64,000 nt of DNA from Chloracidobacterium sp. (GCA_016716365.1 JADJWM010000016.1:62001-126000); one strand, 5' to 3'; positions 9,860 to 20,763 are shown, counted from the stretch's first letter. The notes: generated from the sequence alone by a model not told the origin. Program-made: numbers and translations.

Positions 9860-9891
9860 GGAGTTCGAATGCCGGCGGCATTTTGCAACTC

Positions 9892-10137
9892 TTATCCACA
9901 CGGTCTTTCGGGCTTTTTTTGTCCTCCTTTGGGGCCCGACAATGATCATGTGGATATTTTTTGTTTTGAAGAAAAAAATGCCGAAAACCGCGCATCGAAA
10001 ACCTATCAAAGCCCCCATTTCGCTTCCATTCGCGGATGTGTCAACACGATCCCAAAGAAGTTATCCACAACCGGTGCAATTTTCGTTAAGCATTTTAAGC
10101 ACTCGCTTTAGATGTTTCCACAGGTGGTTGTGGAAAA
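9892..10137. other. Cluster of DnaA-box-like sites in an AT-rich spacer (possible oriC)
   Basis: Two perfect TTATCCACA 9-mers on the + strand (9892-9900 and 10061-10069) and two 8-of-9 matches on the - strand (TGTGGATAT at 9949-9957, TGTGGAAAA at 10129-10137), plus TTTCCACA at 10115-10122, all within 246 bp. An A/T-rich tract with T and A runs lies between them (about 9951-9979). This is what a bacterial replication origin looks like, but dnaA, dnaN, gidA and parAB are not in the window, so it stays a candidate. TTTCCACA and TGTGGAAA at 10115-10136 also form a perfect 8-bp hairpin. Confidence 0.42.
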
Positions 10138-10159
10138 ACAGCCGATCGGGTCCGCATCA

Positions 10160-10345
10160 TTCCCTGAAGGGGAAACGGATAATAGCCAGGGGTGGAACCC
10201 CTGGACAGGATGCCAAAACGAAAGCGACCCTGTAGGGGTCGGACAAGGACGCGTATGCTCGACCCCTTCAGGGTCGGGATCATTCTATTTGCCTAGACCC
10301 AGGGTTTCACCCTGGGCTAATTTCCGATGTCCCCTTCGGGGACGC
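10160..10345. repeat. Block of GC-rich palindromic intergenic elements
   Basis: Four adjacent inverted repeats: CCAGGGGT/ACCCCTGG (10186-10204); a 16-17 nt imperfect pair, GACCCTGTAGGGGTCG at 10226-10241 against CGACCCCTTCAGGGTC at 10260-10275; CCCAGGGT/ACCCTGGG (10298-10316); GTCCCC/GGGGAC (10329-10343). The style is that of REP-like intergenic elements. Open frames through it are artefacts of GC-rich DNA. Confidence 0.65.
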
Positions 10346-10372
10346 CGCGGCTGCAGCGATCATGTTTTTCAG

Positions 10373-10724
10373 CTTCCCTCCTTACTAAGGAGGGGTGGAT
10401 GCCCGCGTTCCTCAGCGGGCAGACGGGGTGGCTCTCGAATCGGGCTCCCCTCCTTACGAAGGAGGGGTGGATGCCCGCATTCCTCAGCGGGCAGACGGGG
10501 TGGTTCTCGAATCTGGCTCCCCTCCTTATGAAGGAGGGGTGGATGCCCGCGTTCCTCAGCGGGCAGACGGGGTGGTTCTCGGATCTGGCTCCCCTCCTTA
10601 CAAAGGAGGGGTGGATGCCCGCGTTCCTCGGCGGGCAGACGGGGTGGTTCTCGAATCTGGCTCCCCTCCTTACGAAGGAGGGGTGGATGCCCGCGTTCCC
10701 CGGCGGGCAGACGGGGTGGTTCTC
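10373..10724. repeat. Tandem array of five 72-bp units
   Basis: Units start at 10373, 10445, 10517, 10589 and 10661, exactly 72 bp apart, and differ by only a few bases; the fifth fades near 10724. Each unit contains two palindromes: CCCCTCCTT/AAGGAGGGG, and GCCCGC/GCGGGC around a short loop. Because 72 is a multiple of three, several frames on both strands stay open and give false repeat proteins of 133-148 residues (for example APLLTKEGWMPAFLSGQTGW). There are no unique spacers, so it is not a CRISPR array. Confidence 0.95.
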
Positions 10725-10760
10725 TCTTGGATTCGGTCTTGTCGAATGACGGACCGCCAA

Positions 10761-10789
10761 AATTCACCATTTACCATTCACCATTTACG
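10761..10789. repeat. CCATTTACCATTCACC low-complexity tract
   Basis: Short reiterated CACCATTTAC/CATTCACCAT sequence. Its reverse complement, built of GTGAATGGTGAAT, recurs at 16751-16800 after the citrate synthase gene, so the two tracts belong to one spacer-repeat type. Confidence 0.6.
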
Positions 10790-10900
10790 TCTGCCTCATC
10801 TCTGCAACCCATATCTCAATGGTCGAGGTGAAGTAATGTGATTGACAATTGACCATTTACCGACGAGGATGTAATGGAAACTGTAATTAAAACGGATTCC

Positions 10901-12349
10901 CTAATCTTTAACATCTAATCGAACCCGCTCGATCAATGTTGTAGCCCGCTTGGAGGGCCGGTCCTTCGGACCTCGGAATGCTTTTCTGGTTCCATTATCG
11001 TAATCGAATTCGTCCTCGACCTGTGTAAATGTCGGATCAATAATCTCGCAGGAACCGGGCTTTCGAAGCCACCAGTGAGTAACACCGAGGCCAAAATTTC
11101 TTACATACGGTTCATAGCCCATACCCTTACCGAATAGATGGTACGCCGCCTCGGATGCGACGTAACAATGACCCTTTTCAGGAGGATCATCCGGTTTAAT
11201 CAACTTTTGCCATTCTGAAGTTAGCAAATCTGGGGTAAGGTTTTGACGAACTGCAGCCAAAAGTCGAGCGTCTTTTTTACCGAGTTTGTTTACGCGAAAC
11301 TTTGAATTGACCGGAGTGTTGTTCGAATGGCTTGCGGTCGGTTTTTTTCGGACTCGTCCGCCTTCCGGGTCAAGTTGCGGATCGACGGTGCCGTTCCAAA
11401 GGATTCCCGTACGAGGCACTTTGTAGTAATCGGATTCCTTATCAGGCTTTTTGGAGAATAAAGCTACCTGTTTTCCTGGCTTTAGGAATCGACCCTTAGC
11501 TCCTTTTAAGTAGTCCTCGAAGAGCTCCACGCACGTCCACTTACGGCCAAGCTTTTCGCAAACCTCGCCTGTAATGCAACTCCCCCCAAATGGGTCAATA
11601 ACCTTGTCGCCCGGGTCCGTTAAAAATCTTACGAACATTTCCGGTAGCTCGCTCGGAAAGCGTGCCGGGTGTGGCGTAACTCCAATTTCCTTGCAATATC
11701 GAAGGTAATAACTATTACTCTCGGTGTGCGCTATTGGAATGAGATTTGGCGGAATCGCCGCTCCATTATCCTTCGAGAATTTTTCGCTAATATCATGTCC
11801 GGAGGGTCGACGCTTTGCTTTATACCCGTTCTTCAGCAGGTCTAACATACTATCGCTATACGGCTGCAAAATGCGTCGATTGTCGGCGCGAGGCCAAGGG
11901 GTGCGCGAAAGCCACCAAACACAGTTGACCGCGTCCTTAACACGAATGCGTCTGATGTTTACCCATTCTGCTGGCGTAGGAAGCTTTGAGGGGTTCCACC
12001 AGAAAAACTCCTGTGCGAGGTGAAAGCCGAATTCCTCGCAAAGCATTATAAGTAGTTTAAAGTGATATAGGCTTCGTGTTGCTTGGCCGGGTACCCAAGC
12101 GCCCCCAATGTCAATCACAAGACTACCGTTGGCTTTGAGAACTCTTTTGAATAGCGCTGCAAACGGTTTGAACCACTCCAAATACTCGTGGGCGTCAGCG
12201 TTCCCGTAATCCTTCTTTCTCACAAGCCCAAAAGGTGGGCTCGTCATAATGAGGTCGACGCTCTCATCGCTTACCTTCTCACCTAAATAGTCGAGGGCAT
12301 CGCCGTGAACCGCGTTGCCAAATTTCGTTGTAAAATAGTTTTTCAACAC
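10901..12349 (-). CDS. DNA (N4-cytosine or N6-adenine) methyltransferase with extra C-terminal domain
   Basis: 482 residues, GTG start. Residues 1-300 are a class-beta amino-methyltransferase (N6_N4_Mtase): catalytic motif IV TSPPFG at about 38-43 comes before the SAM-binding motif DPFGGSCITG near 254-263. It should protect host DNA from the adjacent endonuclease, whose stop lies 9 bp upstream. Residues about 370-482 form a separate domain: GHCYVASEA, then THWWL, then EIIDPTF, giving an ordered Cys-His-Asp set as in papain-, NlpC- or transglutaminase-like folds. From memory this module also occurs as small stand-alone phage proteins. The gene lies in a lower-G+C stretch (one 60-base line is 40% G+C against about 60% for neighbours), suggesting transfer. 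Target base and sequence cannot be read. Confidence 0.9.
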   Translation of the reverse strand: MLKNYFTTKFGNAVHGDALDYLGEKVSDESVDLIMTSPPFGLVRKKDYGNADAHEYLEWFKPFAALFKRVLKANGSLVIDIGGAWVPGQATRSLYHFKLLIMLCEEFGFHLAQEFFWWNPSKLPTPAEWVNIRRIRVKDAVNCVWWLSRTPWPRADNRRILQPYSDSMLDLLKNGYKAKRRPSGHDISEKFSKDNGAAIPPNLIPIAHTESNSYYLRYCKEIGVTPHPARFPSELPEMFVRFLTDPGDKVIDPFGGSCITGEVCEKLGRKWTCVELFEDYLKGAKGRFLKPGKQVALFSKKPDKESDYYKVPRTGILWNGTVDPQLDPEGGRVRKKPTASHSNNTPVNSKFRVNKLGKKDARLLAAVRQNLTPDLLTSEWQKLIKPDDPPEKGHCYVASEAAYHLFGKGMGYEPYVRNFGLGVTHWWLRKPGSCEIIDPTFTQVEDEFDYDNGTRKAFRGPKDRPSKRATTLIERVRLDVKD

Positions 12350-12358
12350 GCAGTCTTA

Positions 12359-13720
12359 CTAGATTTCAATTCGTTTTGTCTTCATTGCATGAACCGCTTC
12401 CCGTTGAAACACGTTCACGATCGAAGCGGGATTTTTCGCAATTGAAGCGATATCCTTTCGATCAATCATAACGATACAGAGATTTGAGTCGTTCATGATC
12501 TTGTTCGCATACCGCCGGGCCTCTTCCCCTATCTTCCCGGTGCTCACCATAACAATAACGTTGCTCTTCAAAAGGTGGGTTAAACCAACCTCCTTTGCCA
12601 CGTCATCCAGAGAAACCCTTGTCGTGTTTTTACATTGAACTTGCCATCTAGAATAAACCAGTCGTGACGATTCAAAAATGACGTCAACCTCTGCTCCGCC
12701 TGTCGCTGTTCCTCTCAAACGAGTCGCGACATAGTCCAGATCGATAAGCCGCATAAGCTTGAAAGCGAGTGCTTCAAGAGCTAAGCCGCGAACATGTTTG
12801 TTGGTCGAGTCTAGTTCAATAAGTATCTGATCGAGAGGTTTCCTAAGCAACGGACGGAGCTTAGCATCTGTCTGCTTCTCAAGCTGCCTTATTAATGGCT
12901 CTACAAGGTCGGCTTGAAGTTTTGCCGTTGCGGTGACCATCGAGTGCTTCGAACCCCTTCCGCCTGTACCCCTCGTATATGTTATATAGCCTGCATCCCG
13001 AAGAGCATTTAACACCCTTCCGGGCAATCCTTTCTCCTGGGAACTAATGCCATAAGTCGCAATCGCTAATTTCTCAACATCATTTGATTTGTGCGGACCG
13101 GCCGTACCGATATTTGCGAGCGCTTTCAAGTACGCTGTCTGTTCGACAGTGAAGCCACTAAGAATGTCAATATCCTCGGCGGTCATTCCCAACAGTTCCT
13201 TCACACGATGCTCGTCAACCCGCCACGTCCCGACGAATACACCGCCCTTTGCCAGCCAGAGCCGCATCATGCTCGGGTGCTTTCCGCCGCGCGGGAAATG
13301 AACTCCACGTTCCGCAAGCCATTTACGAAGTTTGACCAAATCTATCCTTTCACCCGCGGCCTCCATGTCCTGCAAGCACTGTATCAACGTAGTTCCTTGG
13401 AGGTTCACGAGAATGTGCTTGGCCAACCTGCCGTAAAGGGCTTTCTCATTCGACCGCAAAGAATACAATTCTTCCCCAAGTTCTGTTAGCCTCCCATCGC
13501 GCCCGAGAATCTCGTAGCTTTGTAAGCCTAAGCGGGTATTCATCGCGAGCTTCCTTCGATTTGAGTCGCTACCGCCACCATGTGTGACGAAGTATCTGGT
13601 CTTGATAGTATCCTCGATAGCCGGTATGTCGCCGGAGTTATTGCGAACGATTTCTAGAACCCCGCCAAGGTCGATTTGCGAAGGGGAGAACTCACTACCG
13701 AAGGGAAGGTCGCTTTTCAT
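12359..13720 (-). CDS. Restriction endonuclease with Mrr-like PD-(D/E)xK domain
   Basis: 453 residues. The N-terminal ~270 residues look like winged-helix or target-recognition modules (for example GLPGRVLNALRDAGYITYTRG, typical of a wing). The C-terminal ~150 residues match an Mrr-type nuclease core: a helix (LALEALAFKLMRL), then GAEVDVIFE with the catalytic Asp, then WQVQCKN giving the Q-x-K pair, and later VIVMVSTGKIGEEARRYA. It should cleave unmodified DNA, with the downstream methyltransferase as partner. It is not one of the compact type II enzymes, and its specificity is unknown. Base composition is lower in G+C than flanking housekeeping genes. No clear ribosome-binding site precedes the ATG. 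Confidence 0.82.
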   Translation of the reverse strand: MKSDLPFGSEFSPSQIDLGGVLEIVRNNSGDIPAIEDTIKTRYFVTHGGGSDSNRRKLAMNTRLGLQSYEILGRDGRLTELGEELYSLRSNEKALYGRLAKHILVNLQGTTLIQCLQDMEAAGERIDLVKLRKWLAERGVHFPRGGKHPSMMRLWLAKGGVFVGTWRVDEHRVKELLGMTAEDIDILSGFTVEQTAYLKALANIGTAGPHKSNDVEKLAIATYGISSQEKGLPGRVLNALRDAGYITYTRGTGGRGSKHSMVTATAKLQADLVEPLIRQLEKQTDAKLRPLLRKPLDQILIELDSTNKHVRGLALEALAFKLMRLIDLDYVATRLRGTATGGAEVDVIFESSRLVYSRWQVQCKNTTRVSLDDVAKEVGLTHLLKSNVIVMVSTGKIGEEARRYANKIMNDSNLCIVMIDRKDIASIAKNPASIVNVFQREAVHAMKTKRIEI

Positions 13721-13923
13721 TGAAATAATTAAAGCTATTCTATATGAGATTCCGAAGGGTCGCTAACGGTCTTAAGCCTTTAAGGCTGGAGATGAACTTG
13801 TCAGGGAAGCGGCCAAGGATCTCCGTCGATGGCGAGTTCAGTAAATGGGAATCGCGGTTCCGCGGAAGAGAATAATAAATAGTAATATCGTAGGCCCGAC
13901 CAGGATCGTTTGATAGTACAAAT

Positions 13924-14733
13924 ATGATTAAGCCTGAGGTTCCCTACTACTGTTCGCCGCTTTATCTCACTATGTCGCCCACTGGGTCGAGCGAGCAAGG
14001 ATACGTCTTTGAAATCACATTTCGCGCATCAGATTCCGAGAGCTTCGAGTTGTCGAAGGCCTTCGTTACCTACATTCTGAAAATCGCAGTTTGTACCAGA
14101 TGTTTGGAAACCATCGGAGAGGAACAGCATCTTAGGACGTGTGACAAAACCGCAAGATCGGTTTCGCCTTGGAGTACCGCAAGAGATCGATTCTGTTTCC
14201 TAACGTCACATCAAGTGGCAGAATTTAGAAAACGGTGGAGCCGGGAAAAAGCGCGATTCCGCAAATACAAGCTTCGAAAAATCCCTAAACCATCTGACGA
14301 AATTCTCCTCGAGCTGCGTAACCAACAAGGAAACCGATGCTATTACTGCTTCGTGGAGTTCGATTCCTTCGGGGTGAACACTTTTGAGCTCGACCACTTT
14401 GATTCAGTCGCTCATGGCGGCAGCAATTCAATTTTCAATTTGGTTTACGCATGCGCGACCTGTAACAAAGAAAAATTTACAGAAAATGGCGCTGAATTTT
14501 TGAATCGATGCGTTCCCAAAACGGACGCAAATGACGAAATAAGAAGAATGAGACGCTCCGTAGCAAGATGGAAAAAGCGATTCGCGCCAAAGAATCTAGC
14601 CGATGTCAAGCGATTGGTATACGAGCATGGTCGGCGTATTCCTCGTAACGACCCAATTGAATTTGACGAATGGTGCCGGGAGGGACGGAATCTTCTCCTG
14701 CGTTTGGAACAAGTAAGACGAGAAATCAAATAA
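13924..14733 (+). CDS. HNH endonuclease with N-terminal zinc-binding segment
   Basis: 269 residues. The HNH core is CYYC (about residues 140-143), then ELDHFDSVAHGGSNSIFNLV with the catalytic His, then CATCNKEK: two CxxC pairs that bind structural zinc around the beta-beta-alpha-metal nuclease site. An earlier CTRC...HLRTC pattern (about residues 59-77) could bind a second zinc. The N-terminal 55 residues have no recognisable motif. It is divergent from the restriction-modification pair and shares its lower G+C content, so it probably belongs to the same defence island. It could be a modification-dependent or auxiliary nuclease. ATG at 13972 is an alternative start; neither has a convincing ribosome-binding site. 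Confidence 0.8.
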   Translation: MIKPEVPYYCSPLYLTMSPTGSSEQGYVFEITFRASDSESFELSKAFVTYILKIAVCTRCLETIGEEQHLRTCDKTARSVSPWSTARDRFCFLTSHQVAEFRKRWSREKARFRKYKLRKIPKPSDEILLELRNQQGNRCYYCFVEFDSFGVNTFELDHFDSVAHGGSNSIFNLVYACATCNKEKFTENGAEFLNRCVPKTDANDEIRRMRRSVARWKKRFAPKNLADVKRLVYEHGRRIPRNDPIEFDEWCREGRNLLLRLEQVRREIK

Positions 14734-14870
14734 ATGCTTTGAAGGATGAGCCATACTCTTCGGCAATCGCGATGTGCGGCGGGGCCGGGCATCGAGACTC
14801 ATCGAAACCGATCTCGACGACGAAGCGTATTGATCCGTTATGAAAAGTGCAACAACTGGCCGGTGGGTCT

Positions 14871-15151
14871 GAATTCCAAATTCCAGATTTCAAGTTCCAA
14901 ATTCCAAATTCAAAAGACCAGGTTCCAAAGTACCCCGGTCGCTACCGCTCCCGGTACTGACAAAAAGGTCGTTACCGCTCTCGGTACTGACAAGAAGCGG
15001 CGATCCGATTCTAAGTTCCAAGTTTCAGGTTCCAAGTTCCAGAATCCAAATTTCAGATTCCAAAATTGGAAGATAGGTGGGCGAGTCGGACGAACCACTC
15101 CGTCCCTCCCACCACCCCGGCCTTTGGCCACCCCTCCTCTGGCAGGAGGGG
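14871..15151. repeat. TTCCAAATTCCA-type tracts flanking a 30-bp twin repeat
   Basis: Two low-complexity tracts built of TTCCAAATTCCA and TTCCAAGTTCCA words (14871-14936 and 15012-15070) flank two adjacent 30-bp copies, 14937-14966 and 14967-14996, that differ at only three positions and contain TACCGCTC and GGTACTGACAA. Further on, CCCCTCCT/AGGAGGGG (15131-15151) repeats the palindrome type of the 72-bp array. There is no coding sequence from 14734 to 15602. Confidence 0.75.
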
Positions 15152-15294
15152 AGTTGACGCTACCACGCCTCTTTCGTAAGGAAGGGAGCTGGAGCACTCC
15201 AGCCCTGGGCTGCAGTACAACCAACGAGGCGAATGTAGACTCGAAGCAACTATTATCTGAATTCATGATCCGCTGTGTTGCATACATAAAATGA

Positions 15295-15323
15295 TTGACA
15301 ATGAATGCAACATACTTTATCAT
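15295..15323 (+). promoter_or_regulatory. Sigma-70-type promoter
   Basis: TTGACA at 15295-15300, 17-bp spacer, TATCAT at 15318-15323 (6/6 and 5/6 consensus). The next gene on this strand is citrate synthase, 280 bp further on, which would give a long leader containing the CGTCTCAC motif cluster. Confidence 0.55.
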
Positions 15324-15382
15324 GCCACTTGGGTCTTTGAATGGTGCTAACTGATTACAGGACAGTCATTTGCGACGAAAAT

Positions 15383-15485
15383 CGTCTCACAGGCCGCCTC
15401 TTCTGCCCAAGTGAGACGAAATCGGGCCCAAATGATTGAGTTAACAGCACATAGCCCGTCTCACAATGAGACGATTCGTGAGACG
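15383..15485. repeat. Cluster of five CGTCTCAC / GTGAGACG motifs
   Basis: CGTCTCAC at 15383-15390 and 15457-15464; GTGAGACG at 15411-15418 and 15478-15485; ATGAGACG (7 of 8) at 15466-15473. They form inverted pairs within 103 bp between the promoter at 15295 and the citrate synthase start. They may be binding sites for a regulator or paired RNA stems. Confidence 0.65.
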
Positions 15486-15602
15486 GTAAGGACGGCGATT
15501 GCACAATGATCAAGCTCGGCGCAGCCATACTTGTTTCTAACCTGACGGTCGGCTAAAATTGGCATAGCCAATCAAATACATTATTTACGGGATATTTAAG
15601 AG

Positions 15603-16742
15603 ATGAGTACAGGAACAGAGACTACAGCGGCGAGCGAGGGATTGCGGGGCGTTGTCGCGGCGCAGAGCGCGATCGGCGATGTCGACGGCATCCAGGGCAA
15701 GCTTATTTATCAGGGTTATGACATTCACGACCTGGCGGAGAATTCGACGTTTGAAGAGGTCGTTTATCTATTGTGGAACGGGAAGCTGCCTAACCAGGCG
15801 GAGCTGGACGAGCACGTTGCCCAGTTGAAGGCGAATTACGAGGCCCCGGCGGAAGTGATCTCGTTGATGAAGCAGTATCCGAAGGATTCGGACCCGATGG
15901 ACGTGCTTCGGACGGCGGTGTCGTCGCTCGACCTTTACGACCCGAAAGGGCAGGGCACCGATCGCGAGTCGGCAGTCGGTGCGGCGGTCAGGATCACGGG
16001 GCAGATCGGGACGATCGCGGCGGCGTGGGACCGCATCCGAAACGGCAAGGACGTGGTCGCTCCGGACAAGAGCTTGTCGATCGCGGAGAATTTCCTCTAT
16101 ATGCTTCGGGGCGAGAGGCCGGATGCGGACGAGGCGCGGATGTTCGACATCGCGCTCATCCTGCACGCGGACCACGAGCTGAATGCTTCGACGTTCACCA
16201 CCCGCGTCGTCGCCGGAACGCTGGCCGATATGTACGGCTGCGTGACCGCCGGCATCGCGGCCCTGGCGGGCCCGCTCCACGGCGGTGCTAACACGAACGT
16301 GATGAAGATGCTCATCGAGATCGACGACCCGGCCAAGATCGACGAGTGGGTGGACAACGCCCTCGCGAACAAAAAGAAGATCATGGGCATCGGGCACGCC
16401 GTCTATAAAACGGAAGATCCGCGGGCCACGTGGCTGCGTAAATTCTCGAAGCAGATGGCTGACAGAAAGGGCGAATCGCAGTGGTTCGAGATGTCGCAGC
16501 GGATCGAACAGCTGATGCTGGAAAAGAAGGGGATGTACCCGAACGTCGATTTTTACTCGGCGTCGACCTACTACCTGATGGGCATCCCGCTGGACCTCTT
16601 TACACCTATCTTCGCCGTCAGCCGCATCTCCGGCTGGACCGGCCACATCCTGGAACAATACGCAAACAATAAACTGATCAGACCGCGTGCCGAATACATC
16701 GGGAAACGCGACCAGAAATACGTGCCGATCGGGGAACGGTGA
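15603..16742 (+). CDS. gltA: Citrate synthase (or 2-methylcitrate synthase)
   Basis: 379 residues, condensing acetyl-CoA with oxaloacetate in the cytoplasm as the entry step of the TCA cycle. The catalytic triad is visible: His226 in GPLHGGAN, His265 in GIGHAVY and Asp316 in NVDFYSA. HADHELNAST is also present. The length fits the short bacterial/archaeal type that includes 2-methylcitrate synthases, which cannot be excluded, but no prpB or prpD lies nearby. It stands alone, with a distant upstream promoter and a terminator 60 bp downstream. The ribosome-binding site is weak (AAGAG very close to the ATG). Confidence 0.95.
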   Translation: MSTGTETTAASEGLRGVVAAQSAIGDVDGIQGKLIYQGYDIHDLAENSTFEEVVYLLWNGKLPNQAELDEHVAQLKANYEAPAEVISLMKQYPKDSDPMDVLRTAVSSLDLYDPKGQGTDRESAVGAAVRITGQIGTIAAAWDRIRNGKDVVAPDKSLSIAENFLYMLRGERPDADEARMFDIALILHADHELNASTFTTRVVAGTLADMYGCVTAGIAALAGPLHGGANTNVMKMLIEIDDPAKIDEWVDNALANKKKIMGIGHAVYKTEDPRATWLRKFSKQMADRKGESQWFEMSQRIEQLMLEKKGMYPNVDFYSASTYYLMGIPLDLFTPIFAVSRISGWTGHILEQYANNKLIRPRAEYIGKRDQKYVPIGER

Positions 16743-16750
16743 GTCATTAA

Positions 16751-16800
16751 TGGTGAATGGTGAATTGTGAATGGTGAATGAAGAATTAAGAATGGTGAAG
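16751..16800. repeat. GTGAATGGTGAAT low-complexity tract
   Basis: Reiterated TGGTGAATGGTGAATTGTGAA words right after the citrate synthase stop; the reverse-complement type occurs at 10761-10789. Confidence 0.6.
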
Positions 16801-16801
16801 G

Positions 16802-16824
16802 GGCTCCGAAGATCGGGGCCTTTT
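16802..16824 (+). terminator. Rho-independent terminator after gltA
   Basis: GGCTCCGA (16802-16809) pairs with TCGGGGCC (16813-16820) with one G·T wobble and a 3-nt loop, followed by TTTTC. Confidence 0.75.
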
Positions 16825-16859
16825 CAATTTGGTCCGGCGGATGTGGCGGCGCGAAGGCC

Positions 16860-17342
16860 TTAATGCGGGGCAGTCGGCCTGCAAAAGCCGGGGGCCTGCC
16901 GGGCGATCACGTTAAAGGTCGAATTCGGCGTACGTCGGAACTGTCGGCTCTTCTTCGTCTTGATGTTGAACTCACGCGCATTCACCGAGCCGTCGGCGTT
17001 CGTCCTCGTGACATGGAACCTGATACAGCGTCCACAGGTATTCTCAAGTTTGACTGTGTCAGGCTTGCTGCCTTCGGAAAGGCGACCGCACACGGGCTCG
17101 CGAAGGGTCTTACCCGCTTCCTGGACCCAGATCTCCCACCGATGGTTGGACGAAACGCGCTCGTGTTCACGGCCGGCAAGATAGGCATCGTAACGTGAGG
17201 TCAGCCAACCGGTGAGTGCACCATCGCCGTCGATGCAAAAAGCCATAAATCGCGAATTTGCATCGGCGGCCGGCGTACTGGGTTCTGTCGAAGAAAAAAA
17301 AGCTCCCGACGTCAGAATTACTAATGCAAAGAGTAGCTTCAT
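16860..17342 (-). CDS. Small secreted cysteine-containing protein, unknown function
   Basis: 160 residues with an N-terminal signal peptide (MKLLFALVILTSGAFF). The mature part contains five cysteines (AFCIDG, EPVCGRL, NTCGRC, GFCRP), enough for two disulfides in the periplasm. No known domain is recognised. WEIWVQEAGKTLREPVC and the later beta-like segment RFHVTRTNADGSVNAREF suggest a small beta-sandwich. It is convergent with citrate synthase and divergent from the M14 peptidase gene. Confidence 0.68.
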   Translation of the reverse strand: MKLLFALVILTSGAFFSSTEPSTPAADANSRFMAFCIDGDGALTGWLTSRYDAYLAGREHERVSSNHRWEIWVQEAGKTLREPVCGRLSEGSKPDTVKLENTCGRCIRFHVTRTNADGSVNAREFNIKTKKSRQFRRTPNSTFNVIARQAPGFCRPTAPH

Positions 17343-17617
17343 AACTTTGACCCTGGGGCAACAGATTGTGGTTAGAACAGGCGAAGCATACTACGTGGCA
17401 GGGCAGAAAATCAAGAATTTCTCGTTTATCGGACCCTGCGAACGCTGGCGGCCGTTCGCCACTTCATTTAATTATCGACGCCCCGAGGCCGGTCTCTGAT
17501 ACCTGCGGCCCGGACAATCTGATACAATTCGAACGATCCGATCCTTTAGATAAAATCCAAAAAAAGGTTTGACACGCATGCTTTCTGCCGGCGTTCAAAA
17601 CTGCGAGGAGAAAACCG

Positions 17618-20629
<3,012 letters not shown>

Positions 20630-20657
20630 AACGGGGAAAGACCGGCGAATCTTCAAT

Positions 20658-20739
20658 GCCCTTTTTGTCTTCCTTCGCGTCCATTATGTGTGGATCGGAG
20701 TTCGGACACAAAGGTCACGAAGGCGAAGACACAAAGGGC
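20658..20739. repeat. Imperfect inverted repeat between convergent genes
   Basis: Arms of about 20 nt: GCCCTTTTTGTCTTCCTTCG at 20658-20677, and 20718-20739, whose complement begins GCCCTTTGTGTCTTCG. It lies between the convergent M14 and SRAP genes, so it could serve as a bidirectional terminator. An element of similar style is at 53731-53823. Confidence 0.5.
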
Positions 20740-20763
20740 ACAAGGTTGTCGGCGTGAACTGGG

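Noticed and set aside
8731..9888. 385-codon antisense frame over the glycine-zipper gene
   Set aside because: Gly/Arg/Asp-rich shadow without start signals.
10115..10136. TTTCCACA/TGTGGAAA hairpin as a terminator
   Set aside because: No T-run and no gene ending nearby; better read as paired DnaA-type sites.
10373..10724. CRISPR array
   Set aside because: The whole 72-bp unit is repeated; there are no unique spacers and no cas genes.
10317..10841. Several 133-148-codon open frames on both strands
   Set aside because: They are translations of the 72-bp repeat, whose length is a multiple of three; no ribosome-binding site or known domain.
15768..16658. 296-codon antisense frame inside citrate synthase
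   Set aside because: Shadow of a complete enzyme with an intact catalytic triad.
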